Positions 46,578 to 56,836 are shown, counted from the first letter of the stretch. The stretch is 64,000 nucleotides of DNA from a gamma proteobacterium endosymbiont of Lamellibrachia anaximandri (GCA_016756855.1 JAESPD010000007.1:39157-103156), one strand, 5' to 3'. Numbers and translations are program-made. The notes: a model not told the origin generated them from the letters alone.

Positions 46578-47769
46578 CATGAAAATATTTCCGATCCTTT
46601 TTACCACCCTCATTCTTTCCGGCTGCGGCGGCGGCGAGACCCAGACCGCTGATGGCGGCATTGGCGGCACCGGCGTTGCCTGGGGACGCGTCACAGGTTT
46701 TGGTTCCATCTATCTGAACGACATCAAATACACCACCACGAACACAAGCTACCAGTTTGAGGAGCCGACACGGGTCGATCAGTCCGACCTGAAAGTCGGC
46801 ATGGTGGTGCGGATCACCGGAAGCAACGACGGCGTCAACGGCGAAGCGGAGACGGTGGAGTACGCTGACTTGCTGGAAGGCACCGTCAGCGGCAATGACA
46901 TTGCAGGCAGCAGCAGCCTGACTGTGATGGGTCAGACGGTGATCGTCGATCTTGACACCATCTATGACGACGACGGCACTGGCATCCTGCTCGCCGACCT
47001 TGCTATCGATGCCGTCATCGAGGTCAGCGGCTTCTCCGATGGTCTCGGCGTCATCTACGCCACCCGCATCGAGGTGAAGTCCGCCGCCTGGAACGGCACA
47101 GATCAACTCGAAGTCAAAGGCATCGTGCAAAACCTGACAGCCACCACATTTGAGCTTGGTGCCCTCACGGTCGATTTTGCCGTTATTCCAGCACTTCTGC
47201 CCGACGGCACCCCCCAGGAAGGGACATACGTCGAAGCCAAAGGAAACAGCTTCAACGGCGCAATCTTCGAAGCCGATGAAGTGGAGACCGAAGGCGACGG
47301 CGACCTGGAGTGGGCCGAGGATGGCGAAGAGCTGGAGATCGAGGGAATAGTTACCACTGATTTCGATGGCGTCACAAATCAGTTCACGCTCAATGGCCAG
47401 ACGGTCCAGATAACCGCATCCACGGAGTTCGAGGACGGACTCGACACAGATATTACAATCGGCACGCCTCTGGAGGTTGAAGGAACCATGGACGGTACGG
47501 TACTGATAGCCAGTGAAATCGAATTTGGCACCGATAGTGCCGATAAACTGGAGATTGAAGATATCGTCGCCAGCGTGGATCTGGTCGCAAGCAGTTTCAT
47601 GGTCCAGGGCGGGCAAACATTCGTAACAACCACTTCGACGATCTTCATCGACGAATTGACCAACGACCAGTTCTTCAGCCTGGCCAGCCTGAACCTGGGT
47701 GACAGTGTCGACGTCAACTATGTCGATGAGGGCGGCACCCTGACAGCCACCAAGGTTGAGCGGGAGTAA
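46570..47769 (+). CDS. DUF5666 domain lipoprotein
   Basis: 399 residues from the ATG at 46570; an ATG at 46579 (MKIFPILF) would give a tidier signal peptide, and neither has a clear ribosome-binding site. Lipobox LILSGC, then a glycine-rich linker and four or five beta modules of about 70 residues (GRVTGFGSIYLNDIKY, LEVKGIVQNL, LEIEGIVTTDF, LEIEDIVASV). The first 170 residues are clearly paralogous to the N-terminus of the nonaheme protein (KVGMVVRITGSNDG, VMGQTVIVD, YATRIEVK). It is acidic throughout, with no heme motif. Function unknown; OB-like ligand binding is plausible. Confidence 0.88.
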   Translation: MTDMKIFPILFTTLILSGCGGGETQTADGGIGGTGVAWGRVTGFGSIYLNDIKYTTTNTSYQFEEPTRVDQSDLKVGMVVRITGSNDGVNGEAETVEYADLLEGTVSGNDIAGSSSLTVMGQTVIVDLDTIYDDDGTGILLADLAIDAVIEVSGFSDGLGVIYATRIEVKSAAWNGTDQLEVKGIVQNLTATTFELGALTVDFAVIPALLPDGTPQEGTYVEAKGNSFNGAIFEADEVETEGDGDLEWAEDGEELEIEGIVTTDFDGVTNQFTLNGQTVQITASTEFEDGLDTDITIGTPLEVEGTMDGTVLIASEIEFGTDSADKLEIEDIVASVDLVASSFMVQGGQTFVTTTSTIFIDELTNDQFFSLASLNLGDSVDVNYVDEGGTLTATKVERE

Positions 47770-47835
47770 GTAGGAACTGCGCCTCACCGCGATTTTCCTG
47801 TCTACGGAGTAATCGCGGCGGGGCGCCGCTCCTAC
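47770..47835. repeat. GTAGG...CCTAC hairpin after the DUF5666 gene
   Basis: Starts within the stop region (gtaggaactgcgcc), contains CCGCGATT / AATCGCGG arms around 16 bases, and ends gccgctcctac. Likely acts as a 3' hairpin; it belongs to the same loose class as 38798-38829. Confidence 0.65.
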
Positions 47836-48063
47836 ACGCCATCAGATTTCGCCCGGATGATCTATTCAGCGACAAGGATCAGTTTGAGCAGGTCGATGAG
47901 ACTCAATTCGTAACGCTCCCCCCCCACCTGCTCGCACGGTCGAATCAGACGCTTAATTCTTCCAACGTATTACCCACCCATGACAGCCCTATAAGCATCC
48001 GTTTATGATGAGCACTGCCGATCTCATGCCGGAGCGGTGCAAAGAGAGACTACAGGGATAGAA

Positions 48064-49734
48064 ATGATGCAAAACCGCCTATTTTTCGGACTGCTGTTTG
48101 GCGCCGCCCTTCTGTCAGCCAGCAAATCTTCCATTGCCGGAGAATCCGACACCCTCTATGTGGATGGCTCCATCCAGACAGACCACTGCCGAAACTACAG
48201 TCCCAAAACCCGCAAGTGCGGTAACGGCAAACAGACCGCCCACCAGGCGCTGGCCGGTGCCGCCGCAGTGGCGGTTGCTGGGAACAAGGTGCTGATCCGT
48301 GGCGGGGTATACCGTGAAGTACTCAAACCCAAGCATTCCGGCACAAAATCAAAGCCCCTGATCTTCCGCGGCTATGAGGGAGAAACAGCAGTTATCAGCG
48401 GCAAGCATCTCAAACCCGCCATCGACATCTCTTATCGCAGCCATCTGATCCTGGAAAACATCGAAGTGCGCGACGTTAGGCGCTGGCTCTATGGGCGGGA
48501 TGCGGATTACAACCAGATCATCAACTGCCGCTTCATTGGCGCTCACGACCCCAATGGCAGCTCCAAGACAGGCCTCTTCTTCGAGCAGGCGGACCACAAC
48601 CGCATCATCAACAACCTGTTTGACGGCACCACTCAGGACAACCTCTCACTGGTGAAGTCGGACAACAACCTGGTGCAGGGCAATCGCTTCCGCAACGGCA
48701 AACACACCCTGTGGACCATCAAGTGCGGCAGCAAGAACATCATCAGGGGTAACGATCTCTACAACGAACTGCAGAAGATCGGTGAGATCTACGACTGTCA
48801 TAACGTGGGTTTTGACCACCAGTTTGACGATGATGACGCCACCAAACACAATCTGGTGGAGGACAATGACTTCACCTACACCCCGTCCAGCGGCAGACAC
48901 TCCCCCTACGCAGGCATCCAGCATGCCGCCCAGCAGAGCATCATCAGGCACAACCGGTTTCGCCATACCACCGGCCCTGCAATGCAGCTCGCTCTGTATG
49001 GCAAAGAGGCCCGCTACAACACCGGCAACCGCGTCTACAACAACACCTTTCACGCCACCAGCTTCGCCGCAATCGAAATCGCACTAGGAGGAAAGGGCTA
49101 CCACCTCGACGACAATCAGCTGATCAACAACACCTTCACCCGCAGCATCTTTGTGGTCAACGATGAACGCTGGGACTGGTATAACCGCTTTCTGCGGGGT
49201 GCACCGGTACAGATCAAGACAGCTCGTCTCGATGGCTTCTTTTTCGACAACAACCTGATCTTCAATAAAGAGGTGGGGGAGTTCTATCTCATCTCCCATG
49301 GCGTGCGTAACTCCAACCGCAATCCCTACCCGCAATCCGTGGGGGCCTGGATGAAATCGAACCCGGAGTTGTTCCGGAATTTCGTCGAGGCCGATCCGCA
49401 ATACGTGGATGAGGGCAACAACGACTTCACTCCCGCCAGCAATAGCCCCCTGGTGGACAGCGGCCGTTTTCTCACCCGCACCCGCAGCGCAGGCAGCGGA
49501 ACGGAGATGCCGCTCGACGACGCCTCCTGGTTCCAGGACGGTTTCGGCATTCCCGGCGAAACAGGCGATGAGATTCAGCTGCAGGATCAGCAGCAGCGCG
49601 CCAACATCCTCTCAGTCGATTACAAAACAAACCAGATAACGCTCGATCGTCCGCTAACCTGGAAGGAGGGTCAGGGCCTCACCCTGAGCTACAATGGAAA
49701 AGGGCCTGATATCGGCGCCATCGAAAAACCCTGA
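48064..49734 (+). CDS. secreted right-handed parallel beta-helix protein
   Basis: 556 residues from the ATG at 48064, after AGGG; a GTG nine codons earlier lacks a site. Signal peptide MMQNRLFFGLLFGAALLSASKSSIAG. The mature part carries many short beta-helix turns of the N-x-I-x-x-N type (NQIINCRFIG, NRIINNLFDG, NNLVQGNRFRNG, NIIRGNDLYN, HNLVEDNDFTY, NRVYNNTFHA), as in pectate-lyase-like and alginate-epimerase-like proteins. The family includes polysaccharide lyases and adhesins, but the catalytic residues of a given lyase family were not recognised, so the substrate is unknown. Monocistronic. Confidence 0.85.
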   Translation: MMQNRLFFGLLFGAALLSASKSSIAGESDTLYVDGSIQTDHCRNYSPKTRKCGNGKQTAHQALAGAAAVAVAGNKVLIRGGVYREVLKPKHSGTKSKPLIFRGYEGETAVISGKHLKPAIDISYRSHLILENIEVRDVRRWLYGRDADYNQIINCRFIGAHDPNGSSKTGLFFEQADHNRIINNLFDGTTQDNLSLVKSDNNLVQGNRFRNGKHTLWTIKCGSKNIIRGNDLYNELQKIGEIYDCHNVGFDHQFDDDDATKHNLVEDNDFTYTPSSGRHSPYAGIQHAAQQSIIRHNRFRHTTGPAMQLALYGKEARYNTGNRVYNNTFHATSFAAIEIALGGKGYHLDDNQLINNTFTRSIFVVNDERWDWYNRFLRGAPVQIKTARLDGFFFDNNLIFNKEVGEFYLISHGVRNSNRNPYPQSVGAWMKSNPELFRNFVEADPQYVDEGNNDFTPASNSPLVDSGRFLTRTRSAGSGTEMPLDDASWFQDGFGIPGETGDEIQLQDQQQRANILSVDYKTNQITLDRPLTWKEGQGLTLSYNGKGPDIGAIEKP

Positions 49735-50034
49735 GATCTTGCCCACACAGCCTCCCATATTATGAGAGGAGACAGGGGGATGTCAGGAAAGGCCGAAAAA
49801 GGCTTGTTTTCCTATATTGAAACTGCATCAGGAAACAGGTTACTTAAGGGGAGATGCATTTCTATTCCGACTAAAGAAACTCTGCCAAACAGCGCTACAA
49901 TTTATAGTGAAAGAGGCGAAAAGACCCGCACCAGAGAAAGGTTCGGGGCCTGATCCAGAATTCGTGTCTGCAGTGGCAGACCGAAACGGACGGGCGACCT
50001 CTCCCCATTGATGTGACAGGGTGAATTTGACGCA
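49735..50034. other. intergenic region before the signalling module
   Basis: 300 bases. A 63-codon plus-strand frame (49762-49953) shows no recognisable product. No terminator or strong promoter was identified; an AT-rich stretch around 49850-49915 is the most likely place for the promoter of the module downstream. Confidence 0.45.
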
Positions 50035-50979
50035 ATGTTTTCAGGTCTTCAGGATACCAGCCCCAGCGTTCTGATCGTCGATGACGCGCCGGACAACCTG
50101 AACCTGTTGCAACGCCTGTTGGCTGACGAAGCCTACGAGATCCGGGTGGCGCCGAATGGGGAATTTGCACTGCGCGCCGTGGAGGCCAGCCCCCCGGACC
50201 TGATCCTTCTCGATATCCATATGCCGGAACTGGATGGTTTTGAGGTGTGTAAACGTCTCAAGTCAAACGACCTCACAAGGGATATCCCGATCATTTTTCT
50301 TACCGCACTGAGCAATCCCGAGGACGAGGGCCGGGGATTGAAACTCGGGGCGGTGGACTATATCACCAAGCCTTTCCAGGCTGAGATCATCAAGGCGCGC
50401 TTGCGTACTCATCTGAAATACGTACATCAACGCAATCTGCTGGAACAACTTGCAAAGCTCGATCCTCTGACCGAGATCCCCAATCGGCGGTTTTTAAACG
50501 AACAGTTGGAGAAAGAGTGGAGCCGTTCCCTGCGTAGTGGCTCCCGGCCCCTTTCCGTCGCCATTCTGGACGTGGATTTTTTTAAAAAATACAACGACAG
50601 CATGGGGCATCCCATGGGGGATAAGGCCCTGATTGCGGTCGCCAGAACGATGACGCAAGTACTCAGTCGCCCTGCCGACCTGGCGGCACGTTTTGGTGGC
50701 GAAGAGTTTTTCATCCTGCTCCCCGATACGGATCAGGCGGGCGCAGAGATGATCGCTGAACAGACCCGCACAGAGGTGGAGGCACTTGCGATTGCTTATC
50801 CAGTAGACTCGGCCACACACCATCTTTCGGTAAGCATCGGGGGCACCACAGCTTTGCCCTCACCCGGCATTGGGTACAACGAACTGATAGAACGGGCCGA
50901 TACCAATCTCTATGAAGCCAAGAATTCGGGACGAAACCGGGTCTTCTGGTCGATTTTTGCGCCACACAAGGACGAGTGA
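50035..50979 (+). CDS. response regulator with GGDEF domain (diguanylate cyclase)
   Basis: 314 residues. N-terminal receiver (about 11-125) with the phospho-acceptor Asp60 in LILLDIHMP and Lys112 in ITKPF; a short linker helix; a GGDEF domain with active site GGEEF (221-225) and the inhibitory site RPAD (212-215) five residues before it, so product inhibition is expected. Makes cyclic di-GMP from two GTP when phosphorylated. The next gene begins at its stop (GTG overlap possible), and the hybrid kinase two genes on is the probable phosphodonor. Confidence 0.95.
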   Translation: MFSGLQDTSPSVLIVDDAPDNLNLLQRLLADEAYEIRVAPNGEFALRAVEASPPDLILLDIHMPELDGFEVCKRLKSNDLTRDIPIIFLTALSNPEDEGRGLKLGAVDYITKPFQAEIIKARLRTHLKYVHQRNLLEQLAKLDPLTEIPNRRFLNEQLEKEWSRSLRSGSRPLSVAILDVDFFKKYNDSMGHPMGDKALIAVARTMTQVLSRPADLAARFGGEEFFILLPDTDQAGAEMIAEQTRTEVEALAIAYPVDSATHHLSVSIGGTTALPSPGIGYNELIERADTNLYEAKNSGRNRVFWSIFAPHKDE

Positions 50980-51071
50980 AATGTCATCCCTCCCCGAACG
51001 GATCGCCTCCCATGAACCCATCGAAAACCCTGCGTCTGCGGATCAAGGATGCGCCTGTTGAGGAGACGATT

Positions 51072-52262
51072 ATGCTGCGACTTAGAATTCCCGTTATCTT
51101 CCTGTGTTTGACGTTTTTCTCCGCAATCGTGCCCGCACAGGAGAACAAACCTGTCTATGTTGGGTTTGATGGGGAGTTCAGCCTGCTCAACAGTACCTCT
51201 GCCCAATCGATCGAACGGGGCATCCGTATTGCGCTTGACGAGATCAACGAAGCGGGCGGCGTGTTGAACGGCCGGCCGATGAAACTGATGACCCGTGACA
51301 ACCGCTCCATTCCGGCCCGTGGGCGGGAGAATATCCGGCGATTTGCCGAAGTGGAGGATCTGGTCGCCGTAGTGGGGGGACGTTACAGCCCGGTCCTCCT
51401 CGACGAAATCGATCTGGTCCATGAATTGGGGATCGTATTGCTGGATGCCTGGGGTTCGGCTGACGGCATTACCGAGCATGACTACCGACCTAGCTATACC
51501 TTTCGCCTCTCTCTGCGTGACCGGTACGCCATGCCAGCCCTATTACGGCATACACTGGAGAAGGGGGCCAGACGGGTTGGGATCATGCTGCCTAATACCG
51601 GTTGGGGACGAAGCAATGCCAAGGCAGCCCAGCGTTATCAAGAACGTGAGTCAGCGCCGAAAATCCTCAAATCAGTCTGGTACCACTGGGGTGAAAAAGA
51701 GATGTTGCGACACTATCGCATACTGCTGAGCGCGGGGGTGGATGCGGTCATTCTGGTGGCAAACGATATTGAGGGATCCCGGCTGGTCCATCAACTGGCT
51801 GCGGTAGATAGTGACGAGAGGCTGCCGATTATCAGTCACTGGGGGGTAACCGGCGGCAAGATGGTGGAAAAGAGTGGCGCAATGCTGCACAAGCTCGATT
51901 TTTCCGTGGTTCAGACCTTCAGCCTGTTTACCGCTGATCCCCAGATCCGTGATCGGGTAATGAGCCGGGCCAAGCGGCTGTTTGACATCCAGAGGATCGA
52001 GGATGTGGAGTCGCCCGTGGGTTTTGGGCACGCATATGATCTGATGCACATCCTGGCCCACGCTGTGAATATTGTCGGCACCACAAACCGGGCCAAGGTG
52101 CGGGATGCCCTTGAACAGGTGCGCGACTACCAGGGACTGACCGGTTCCTACCCACTCCCTTTCACCCCTGAAAGCCATGACGCGCTGAGGATGGAACAGG
52201 TATTCATGGCCCGTTACCGTGAAGACGGGGTCATCGTGCCGCTCTCTCTTGAGCGCAAATAG
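51072..52262 (+). CDS. periplasmic branched-chain amino acid-type binding protein
   Basis: 396 residues from the ATG at 51072, which follows AGGAG and begins a signal peptide (MLRLRIPVIFLCLTFFSAIVPAQ); a GTG at 50976 overlapping the previous stop would add 32 residues before the signal, less likely. Type 1 periplasmic binding fold as in LivJ: YVGFDGEFSLLNSTSAQSIERGIRIALDEINEAGGVLNGR and a VLVANDIEGSRLV region. No permease or ATPase follows; instead a hybrid sensor kinase starts seven bases later, so it likely senses a ligand and signals to it, as LuxP or TorT do. Confidence 0.9.
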   Translation: MLRLRIPVIFLCLTFFSAIVPAQENKPVYVGFDGEFSLLNSTSAQSIERGIRIALDEINEAGGVLNGRPMKLMTRDNRSIPARGRENIRRFAEVEDLVAVVGGRYSPVLLDEIDLVHELGIVLLDAWGSADGITEHDYRPSYTFRLSLRDRYAMPALLRHTLEKGARRVGIMLPNTGWGRSNAKAAQRYQERESAPKILKSVWYHWGEKEMLRHYRILLSAGVDAVILVANDIEGSRLVHQLAAVDSDERLPIISHWGVTGGKMVEKSGAMLHKLDFSVVQTFSLFTADPQIRDRVMSRAKRLFDIQRIEDVESPVGFGHAYDLMHILAHAVNIVGTTNRAKVRDALEQVRDYQGLTGSYPLPFTPESHDALRMEQVFMARYREDGVIVPLSLERK

Positions 52263-52268
52263 GCCGTC

Positions 52269-54758
52269 ATGAAGCTGGCATTCCTCAACACCCTGCGCTG
52301 GAAGCTGTCACAGAAAATCGCAGTGGGAACTGGCGTACTGACATTGATCACTGTGTTCGTTCTTGGTGGGCTCTCCTATCTGGCCATGCGGCAACAGATG
52401 AATGAGACCCTGCATGCCGAGATCAATGAGAGTGTCCAGAATCTGGCTCAACGCCTGGATGATAAATTAGCCGCAATGAACAGCACCCTGTCATCTTTGT
52501 CGGAAAACACCCTGGTCGGCAATGCACTGATGGATAGCATTGGGCGGGAGATCTATCTGCGCAGCTTTCTGGCTGATTTTCGCCAGATCAACGATATTCC
52601 CGTCACCGTTGCGGTGACAGACTTTCGCGGAATACCGTTTTCCCGGAACAATGAGAGGGCTTTTGTTGTGGCCAGAGAGTGGCTGGCAGCCGTTGTCGAT
52701 TCGGGAGAGCGGCGCACCACCATCGTTGTCGATCATGACAACTGCTATTTCGTATTGGCCGCCCCAGTGATCTCCGCCAACACCGGTCAGCCGGAAGGCG
52801 TCGTGGTCATACAGTTTATCGCTCGTGAGTTGCTCGGGTCACCGCCTTACCAGCCATCATCCTACTCCCGCTACCTTGAGGATGTATTCACCTTTCGCTT
52901 TATCGAGACAATCAGTAAACAGCAAAGAACCAAGACCATTGGGAGAGCCAAACCCAACTTTGTTGCAGTGTCTGCACCGGTTGGCAGATCAGGCATATTT
53001 GCATCGAATCAGATGGAAATCTTGGTCTATTCGAATCCTGAGAATATTCCCGAGCATATCAACCGTCTATTGTGGGTCTATCTGATTGCCGGACTGGTTT
53101 CCATGCTCATTCTGATCCCGGCCAGCCGTGTACTGGCAAATTCACTGACCCGTCGACTACGCCTGCTGGAAAAGGCTACTGGGGGGATCTCTTTCGACAC
53201 CACCAGTCATAACCGCCTGCCGGTGGACGGCTACGATGAGGTGTCACATCTGAGCAGGACATTCAATTCAATGCTCGAGCGCCTGGAAAGCACCTACGTG
53301 GCACAGCGCGAGACAGGGAAGCATCTGAAAGAGGCTCTCACGTCCACGGAACAGGCCAAGCGGCAGGCAGAGGCTGCGAGCCAGGCAAAGACTGAGTTTC
53401 TGGCCAACATGAGCCATGAGTTGCGCACGCCTCTCAATGCCATCCTCGGTTTTTCCCAGGTGCTGGAAAAGAAGTGCCGCCAGTGCCCGTCACAGCAGGA
53501 AAACCTGGGCATTGTCCTTCGCAGCAGCGAACATCTGCTGACCTTGATCAACAACGTGCTGGACATGTCTCAGATCGAGGCCGGAAAGATAACGGTCGAG
53601 AACGAAGTCATCAATCTCCATGAGTTGCTGCAGGATGTGATCATGTTGATTCGGCCAAAGCTGGAAGAGAAGGGACTCTGGTTGCAACTCGAACAGGATC
53701 CGGGATTTGAACACTATGTTCGGACCGATCCAGGCAAACTGCGTCAGATTCTGCTCAACCTGCTTGGAAATGCGGCCAAATATACCGACGAGGGGGGCAT
53801 CATCTTCCGTGCCCGCTCCCATGAAATTGAACCTGATACGGTTCACCTGGAGATTGAGATCGAAGATACGGGCGGGGGGATTGCGGAGCAGGAGCAGGCG
53901 CGAATCTTCGAAAAATTCACTCAGATCAAACGTAATCGGGGACATAATGAGGGTACTGGACTGGGGCTGTCGATCTCCAAGCGCTACGCCGAACTCCTCG
54001 GTGGTGAAATAGGTCTGCGAAGTGAGTTGGGTAAGGGGTCTGTTTTTTCCCTGTCGCTTTCTGTTTCACGGGGTGAAATCGATGAGGTAGCAAAACGCGC
54101 CGACTACAGCCGTGTTATCGGGCTGGCACCGGGCCAGGCGGAATTTCGAATATTGATCGTCGAGGACAATAAAGCGAATCGTCTTCTTCTGCGCAGCATT
54201 CTGGAGCGTATCGGCTTTCAGGTGCGGGAGGCGGCCGACGGTGAGCAGGGGCTGAAAGTGTTTTTCGAATGGCTGCCCCAGTTGGTGCTGATGGACATCC
54301 GCATGCCCCATATGAACGGTTATGAGGCCACCCGCAGCATCAAGGCGAGTCCAGCCGGAGAAACGTGTAAAGTGATAGCGGTCAGCGCAAGCGTATTCAG
54401 GGAGGGAAAAGAGCGGTTATTCGCCGCCGGCTGTGATGATTTCCTGGGCAAACCTTTTTGGGAATCCGATATCCTTGCCCTGTTGGCAAAGCATTTAGGG
54501 GTGCGTTACCTCTATGAGGGGGCGGCTTCTAAAAAACAGGTTGTACTGCAAAAACTCGAACCGTCGGACCTCACCATGCTTTCCGGCGAGTGGCGCAGAC
54601 GCTTTCACGCCGCTATCGAGCAGGGACAGATGAAGGAGATGGAGTCGCTGCTGGAAGAGATAGCCCCCCATCACAAGGAGCTGTCGGATCAGTTGCGCCA
54701 TCTGGTCTCGAGATATGCATTCAATCGACTGCTTGAACTGACATCTGAATACGATTGA
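52269..54758 (+). CDS. hybrid sensor histidine kinase
   Basis: 829 residues. First membrane helix about 20-42, a periplasmic sensor region of about 220 residues (cache-like), second helix about 265-285, HAMP linker, coiled coil (335-370), dimerisation domain with His383 in [13 protein letters not shown], ATPase domain ([37 protein letters not shown]), receiver with Asp676 in [13 protein letters not shown], and about 80 C-terminal residues of helical, phosphotransfer-like length but without an obvious histidine motif. Expected to relay a ligand signal from the neighbouring binding protein to the GGDEF response regulator. Third gene of the module. Confidence 0.94.
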   Translation: MKLAFLNTLRWKLSQKIAVGTGVLTLITVFVLGGLSYLAMRQQMNETLHAEINESVQNLAQRLDDKLAAMNSTLSSLSENTLVGNALMDSIGREIYLRSFLADFRQINDIPVTVAVTDFRGIPFSRNNERAFVVAREWLAAVVDSGERRTTIVVDHDNCYFVLAAPVISANTGQPEGVVVIQFIARELLGSPPYQPSSYSRYLEDVFTFRFIETISKQQRTKTIGRAKPNFVAVSAPVGRSGIFASNQMEILVYSNPENIPEHINRLLWVYLIAGLVSMLILIPASRVLANSLTRRLRLLEKATGGISFDTTSHNRLPVDGYDEVSHLSRTFNSMLERLESTYVAQRETGKHLKEALTSTEQAKRQAEAASQAKTEFLANMSHELRTPLNAILGFSQVLEKKCRQCPSQQENLGIVLRSSEHLLTLINNVLDMSQIEAGKITVENEVINLHELLQDVIMLIRPKLEEKGLWLQLEQDPGFEHYVRTDPGKLRQILLNLLGNAAKYTDEGGIIFRARSHEIEPDTVHLEIEIEDTGGGIAEQEQARIFEKFTQIKRNRGHNEGTGLGLSISKRYAELLGGEIGLRSELGKGSVFSLSLSVSRGEIDEVAKRADYSRVIGLAPGQAEFRILIVEDNKANRLLLRSILERIGFQVREAADGEQGLKVFFEWLPQLVLMDIRMPHMNGYEATRSIKASPAGETCKVIAVSASVFREGKERLFAAGCDDFLGKPFWESDILALLAKHLGVRYLYEGAASKKQVVLQKLEPSDLTMLSGEWRRRFHAAIEQGQMKEMESLLEEIAPHHKELSDQLRHLVSRYAFNRLLELTSEYD

Positions 54759-54811
54759 ACTCCCCCGCAGCAGGCAGGCGGGGCATTAAATTGTGGAGCG
54801 GCGCCCGAGTT

Positions 54812-55222
54812 TTAAACACTTTCAATACGCCGCCGGTAGAAGATCGAGTAGTAGCGCACACTGCCCGGTGCATGAGAGATCCAACCGGAGAGCGCAAGAA
54901 TCATCAGCAGTAGCGGTATCGACAGATCGGGCCAAAGGGTGATGGCATAGAGCAATAGCAGCTTGAGCATGATCACATGCCCGCGCAACTGCAGCAGCCA
55001 GATACCGTTGGCATAGATTAATAACAGGGACAACAGCAGACCGCTAGCCAGACAAAGATCGAGATAGATACGCCAGGTTTCGTCCGCCGCCGCATAAAGA
55101 TAACCGCCGCCCACGCCGGCGATACCGATCAGGTGGAGTGTGCGCAGACCGACATTGATCCAACGGTGTCCTGGGAGATAACGTGACTGAGGGGGAAATA
55201 GAATCTGCTTGAGACGGGGCAT
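54812..55222 (-). CDS. small inner-membrane protein of unknown function
   Basis: 136 residues with four hydrophobic segments (RTLHLIGIAGVGGGYLYAAA, LCLASGLLLSLLLIYA, LKLLLLYAITLW, IPLLLMILALSGWIS) and a basic end (YYSIFYRRRIESV). Convergent with the hybrid kinase gene. No family recognised by name; codon use and length support a real gene. Confidence 0.7.
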   Translation of the reverse strand: MPRLKQILFPPQSRYLPGHRWINVGLRTLHLIGIAGVGGGYLYAAADETWRIYLDLCLASGLLLSLLLIYANGIWLLQLRGHVIMLKLLLLYAITLWPDLSIPLLLMILALSGWISHAPGSVRYYSIFYRRRIESV

Positions 55223-55373
55223 CGAACATTACCAGTTGATTTTCTTGTCACTCTTCACCATTCCGGCAGAATAGACAAGCCCGCTTGCAGTCCGGCTGTT
55301 TTCAAAACAGAGAGATCCACGCAAACAGCTCGGAGAGTTTGAGAGACTATTTAGAGCTCGTCCGGAAACACTG

Positions 55374-55480
55374 TTTTCACCACGAAGCGAACGAAGAACA
55401 CGAAGAAAAGTCATGGTTAATCAATCTTTTACCTTCGCGTTATTCGTGTCCTTTGTGGTTAGATGTGGGTTTCCGGATGG
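55374..55480. repeat. 116-base imperfect palindromic repeat, copy 2 (opposite orientation)
   Basis: Starts ggaaacactgttttcacca and ends tgggtttccggatgg, with arms cacgaagcgaacgaagaaca and cgttattcgtgtcctttg. Same element as 34179-34294, reversed. It lies between the membrane protein and the cytochrome-operon sensor kinase. Confidence 0.8.
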
Positions 55481-55504
55481 ATACTATCTAGGGCCTGTTC
55501 CTCA

Positions 55505-56836
55505 TCACGAGGTTTCCAGTGGCAGGACGACCTCGACTCTGACACCCTCCAATTCAGGAGAACGCATGAACAGAATAGAGCCTTCATAGAGCTTGACGAT
55601 ATCCCTGGCGATCGAGACGCCCAAACCATGACCCTCCACCGTCTCATCCAGGCGCACACCACGACGGGTCAGAGCGGCTAGCTCCTGTTCCGTCAAACCC
55701 GGACCATCATCCTCGATGATCATGTGGACGCCGCCATTCAGCGTCATGCTGCAGACCACCCTGGACTTGGCCCATTTACAGGCATTGTCCAGCAGGTTTC
55801 CCAACAGTTCGAGCATATCCTCCCGATCACCAAAAACGGGGGTGTTCTCGTCAGCCTGCAGCCGAATAGCGAGTGCCCGGTCCTGATAAATCAGCCGCAG
55901 GGTCTTCGCCAGATCCGCCAGTTCCAGATGGGGATTGAAGTGTTGTCCAGATACCCCTTTCCCAGCCAGTCGCGCGCGTTTCAGCTCCCGTTCCATCAAG
56001 CTTCGGATACGCTCGATCTGCACACGGGACTGGCTGTTTTGCGACGTTTGTTCACGCCCTTCACCCGCATCGAAATATCGTGTCAGCAGGTTAAGCGGTC
56101 CCTTCAGCGCATGGGCGAGATTACCGACTGCATTGCGCGAACGTTCCATGCGCTGAGTCAACAGTGACAGCAGATGGTTGAACTCCTGCACCAGAGGCAG
56201 TATCTCCAGCGGTACATTTTCAGAGAGCTTTACTGTCTTGCCCTGCTCCAGACTACGGACATCATCACGTACCGCTTCGAGAGAGTGAAAAGAGCGCCGC
56301 ACCACCAGACGCTGCACCAGTAACAGCAGCAACAGCCCGACCAGCGCCAACAGGGCAAAACCCAGTTTGAATCGGTCACGCCGTGCCTGTATCGGAGACA
56401 GATCCTCCGCCACCGCCAGGGTGATATCGACACCGGACTTATGGAACCCCTTGACCAGAATCAGCAGTTTCTGCCCCGCAGGCCCCTCTTTGTACAGACG
56501 CGCTGCATCGCCGGGAGAGAGGGTGGGGATATCCAGAAAATGATCCCACAGGGAGCGGGATGTTAAGACATCCCCCTCACCTAAACGAACGATATAGTAG
56601 TGCCCGGAGAGCGGTTGGCTATAGACCTGGTTCAAACGCCGCCAGCGCAGCTTTGTCTTGTCCGGGTCCAGCACCAACGCTGCCAATAGACTCTCTGCAT
56701 CATGCTCAAGGCGAGAGGCGACAAAATCTTCCGTTAGCCCGCGCACAGACTGATTGCCCACGACCCACAAAGCCCCGATCAACAGGACGAGACTGAGTCC
56801 CAGACCTATCTGCAGTCTGCGTTCCAGTGAGTTCAT
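55505..56836 (-). CDS. sensor histidine kinase (QseC/PhoQ-like)
   Basis: 443 residues. Helices about 10-28 and 160-178 flank a periplasmic sensor region ([35 protein letters not shown]...). HAMP, dimerisation box [11 protein letters not shown], and ATPase motifs ([31 protein letters not shown]). Overlaps the response-regulator gene by four bases, as QseB-QseC pairs do. Last gene of the cytochrome operon, so it probably reports redox or ligand state to the same operon; the ligand is unknown. Confidence 0.93.
   Translation of the reverse strand: MNSLERRLQIGLGLSLVLLIGALWVVGNQSVRGLTEDFVASRLEHDAESLLAALVLDPDKTKLRWRRLNQVYSQPLSGHYYIVRLGEGDVLTSRSLWDHFLDIPTLSPGDAARLYKEGPAGQKLLILVKGFHKSGVDITLAVAEDLSPIQARRDRFKLGFALLALVGLLLLLLVQRLVVRRSFHSLEAVRDDVRSLEQGKTVKLSENVPLEILPLVQEFNHLLSLLTQRMERSRNAVGNLAHALKGPLNLLTRYFDAGEGREQTSQNSQSRVQIERIRSLMERELKRARLAGKGVSGQHFNPHLELADLAKTLRLIYQDRALAIRLQADENTPVFGDREDMLELLGNLLDNACKWAKSRVVCSMTLNGGVHMIIEDDGPGLTEQELAALTRRGVRLDETVEGHGLGVSIARDIVKLYEGSILFMRSPELEGVRVEVVLPLETS

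Noticed and set aside
46504..47787. 427-codon minus-strand frame opposite the DUF5666 lipoprotein
   Set aside because: The plus-strand gene has a lipobox, modules shared with 42597 and overlap with the preceding gene; the antisense frame shows nothing of the kind.
49762..49953. 63-codon frame after the beta-helix gene
   Set aside because: Weak start context, odd composition, no recognised product.
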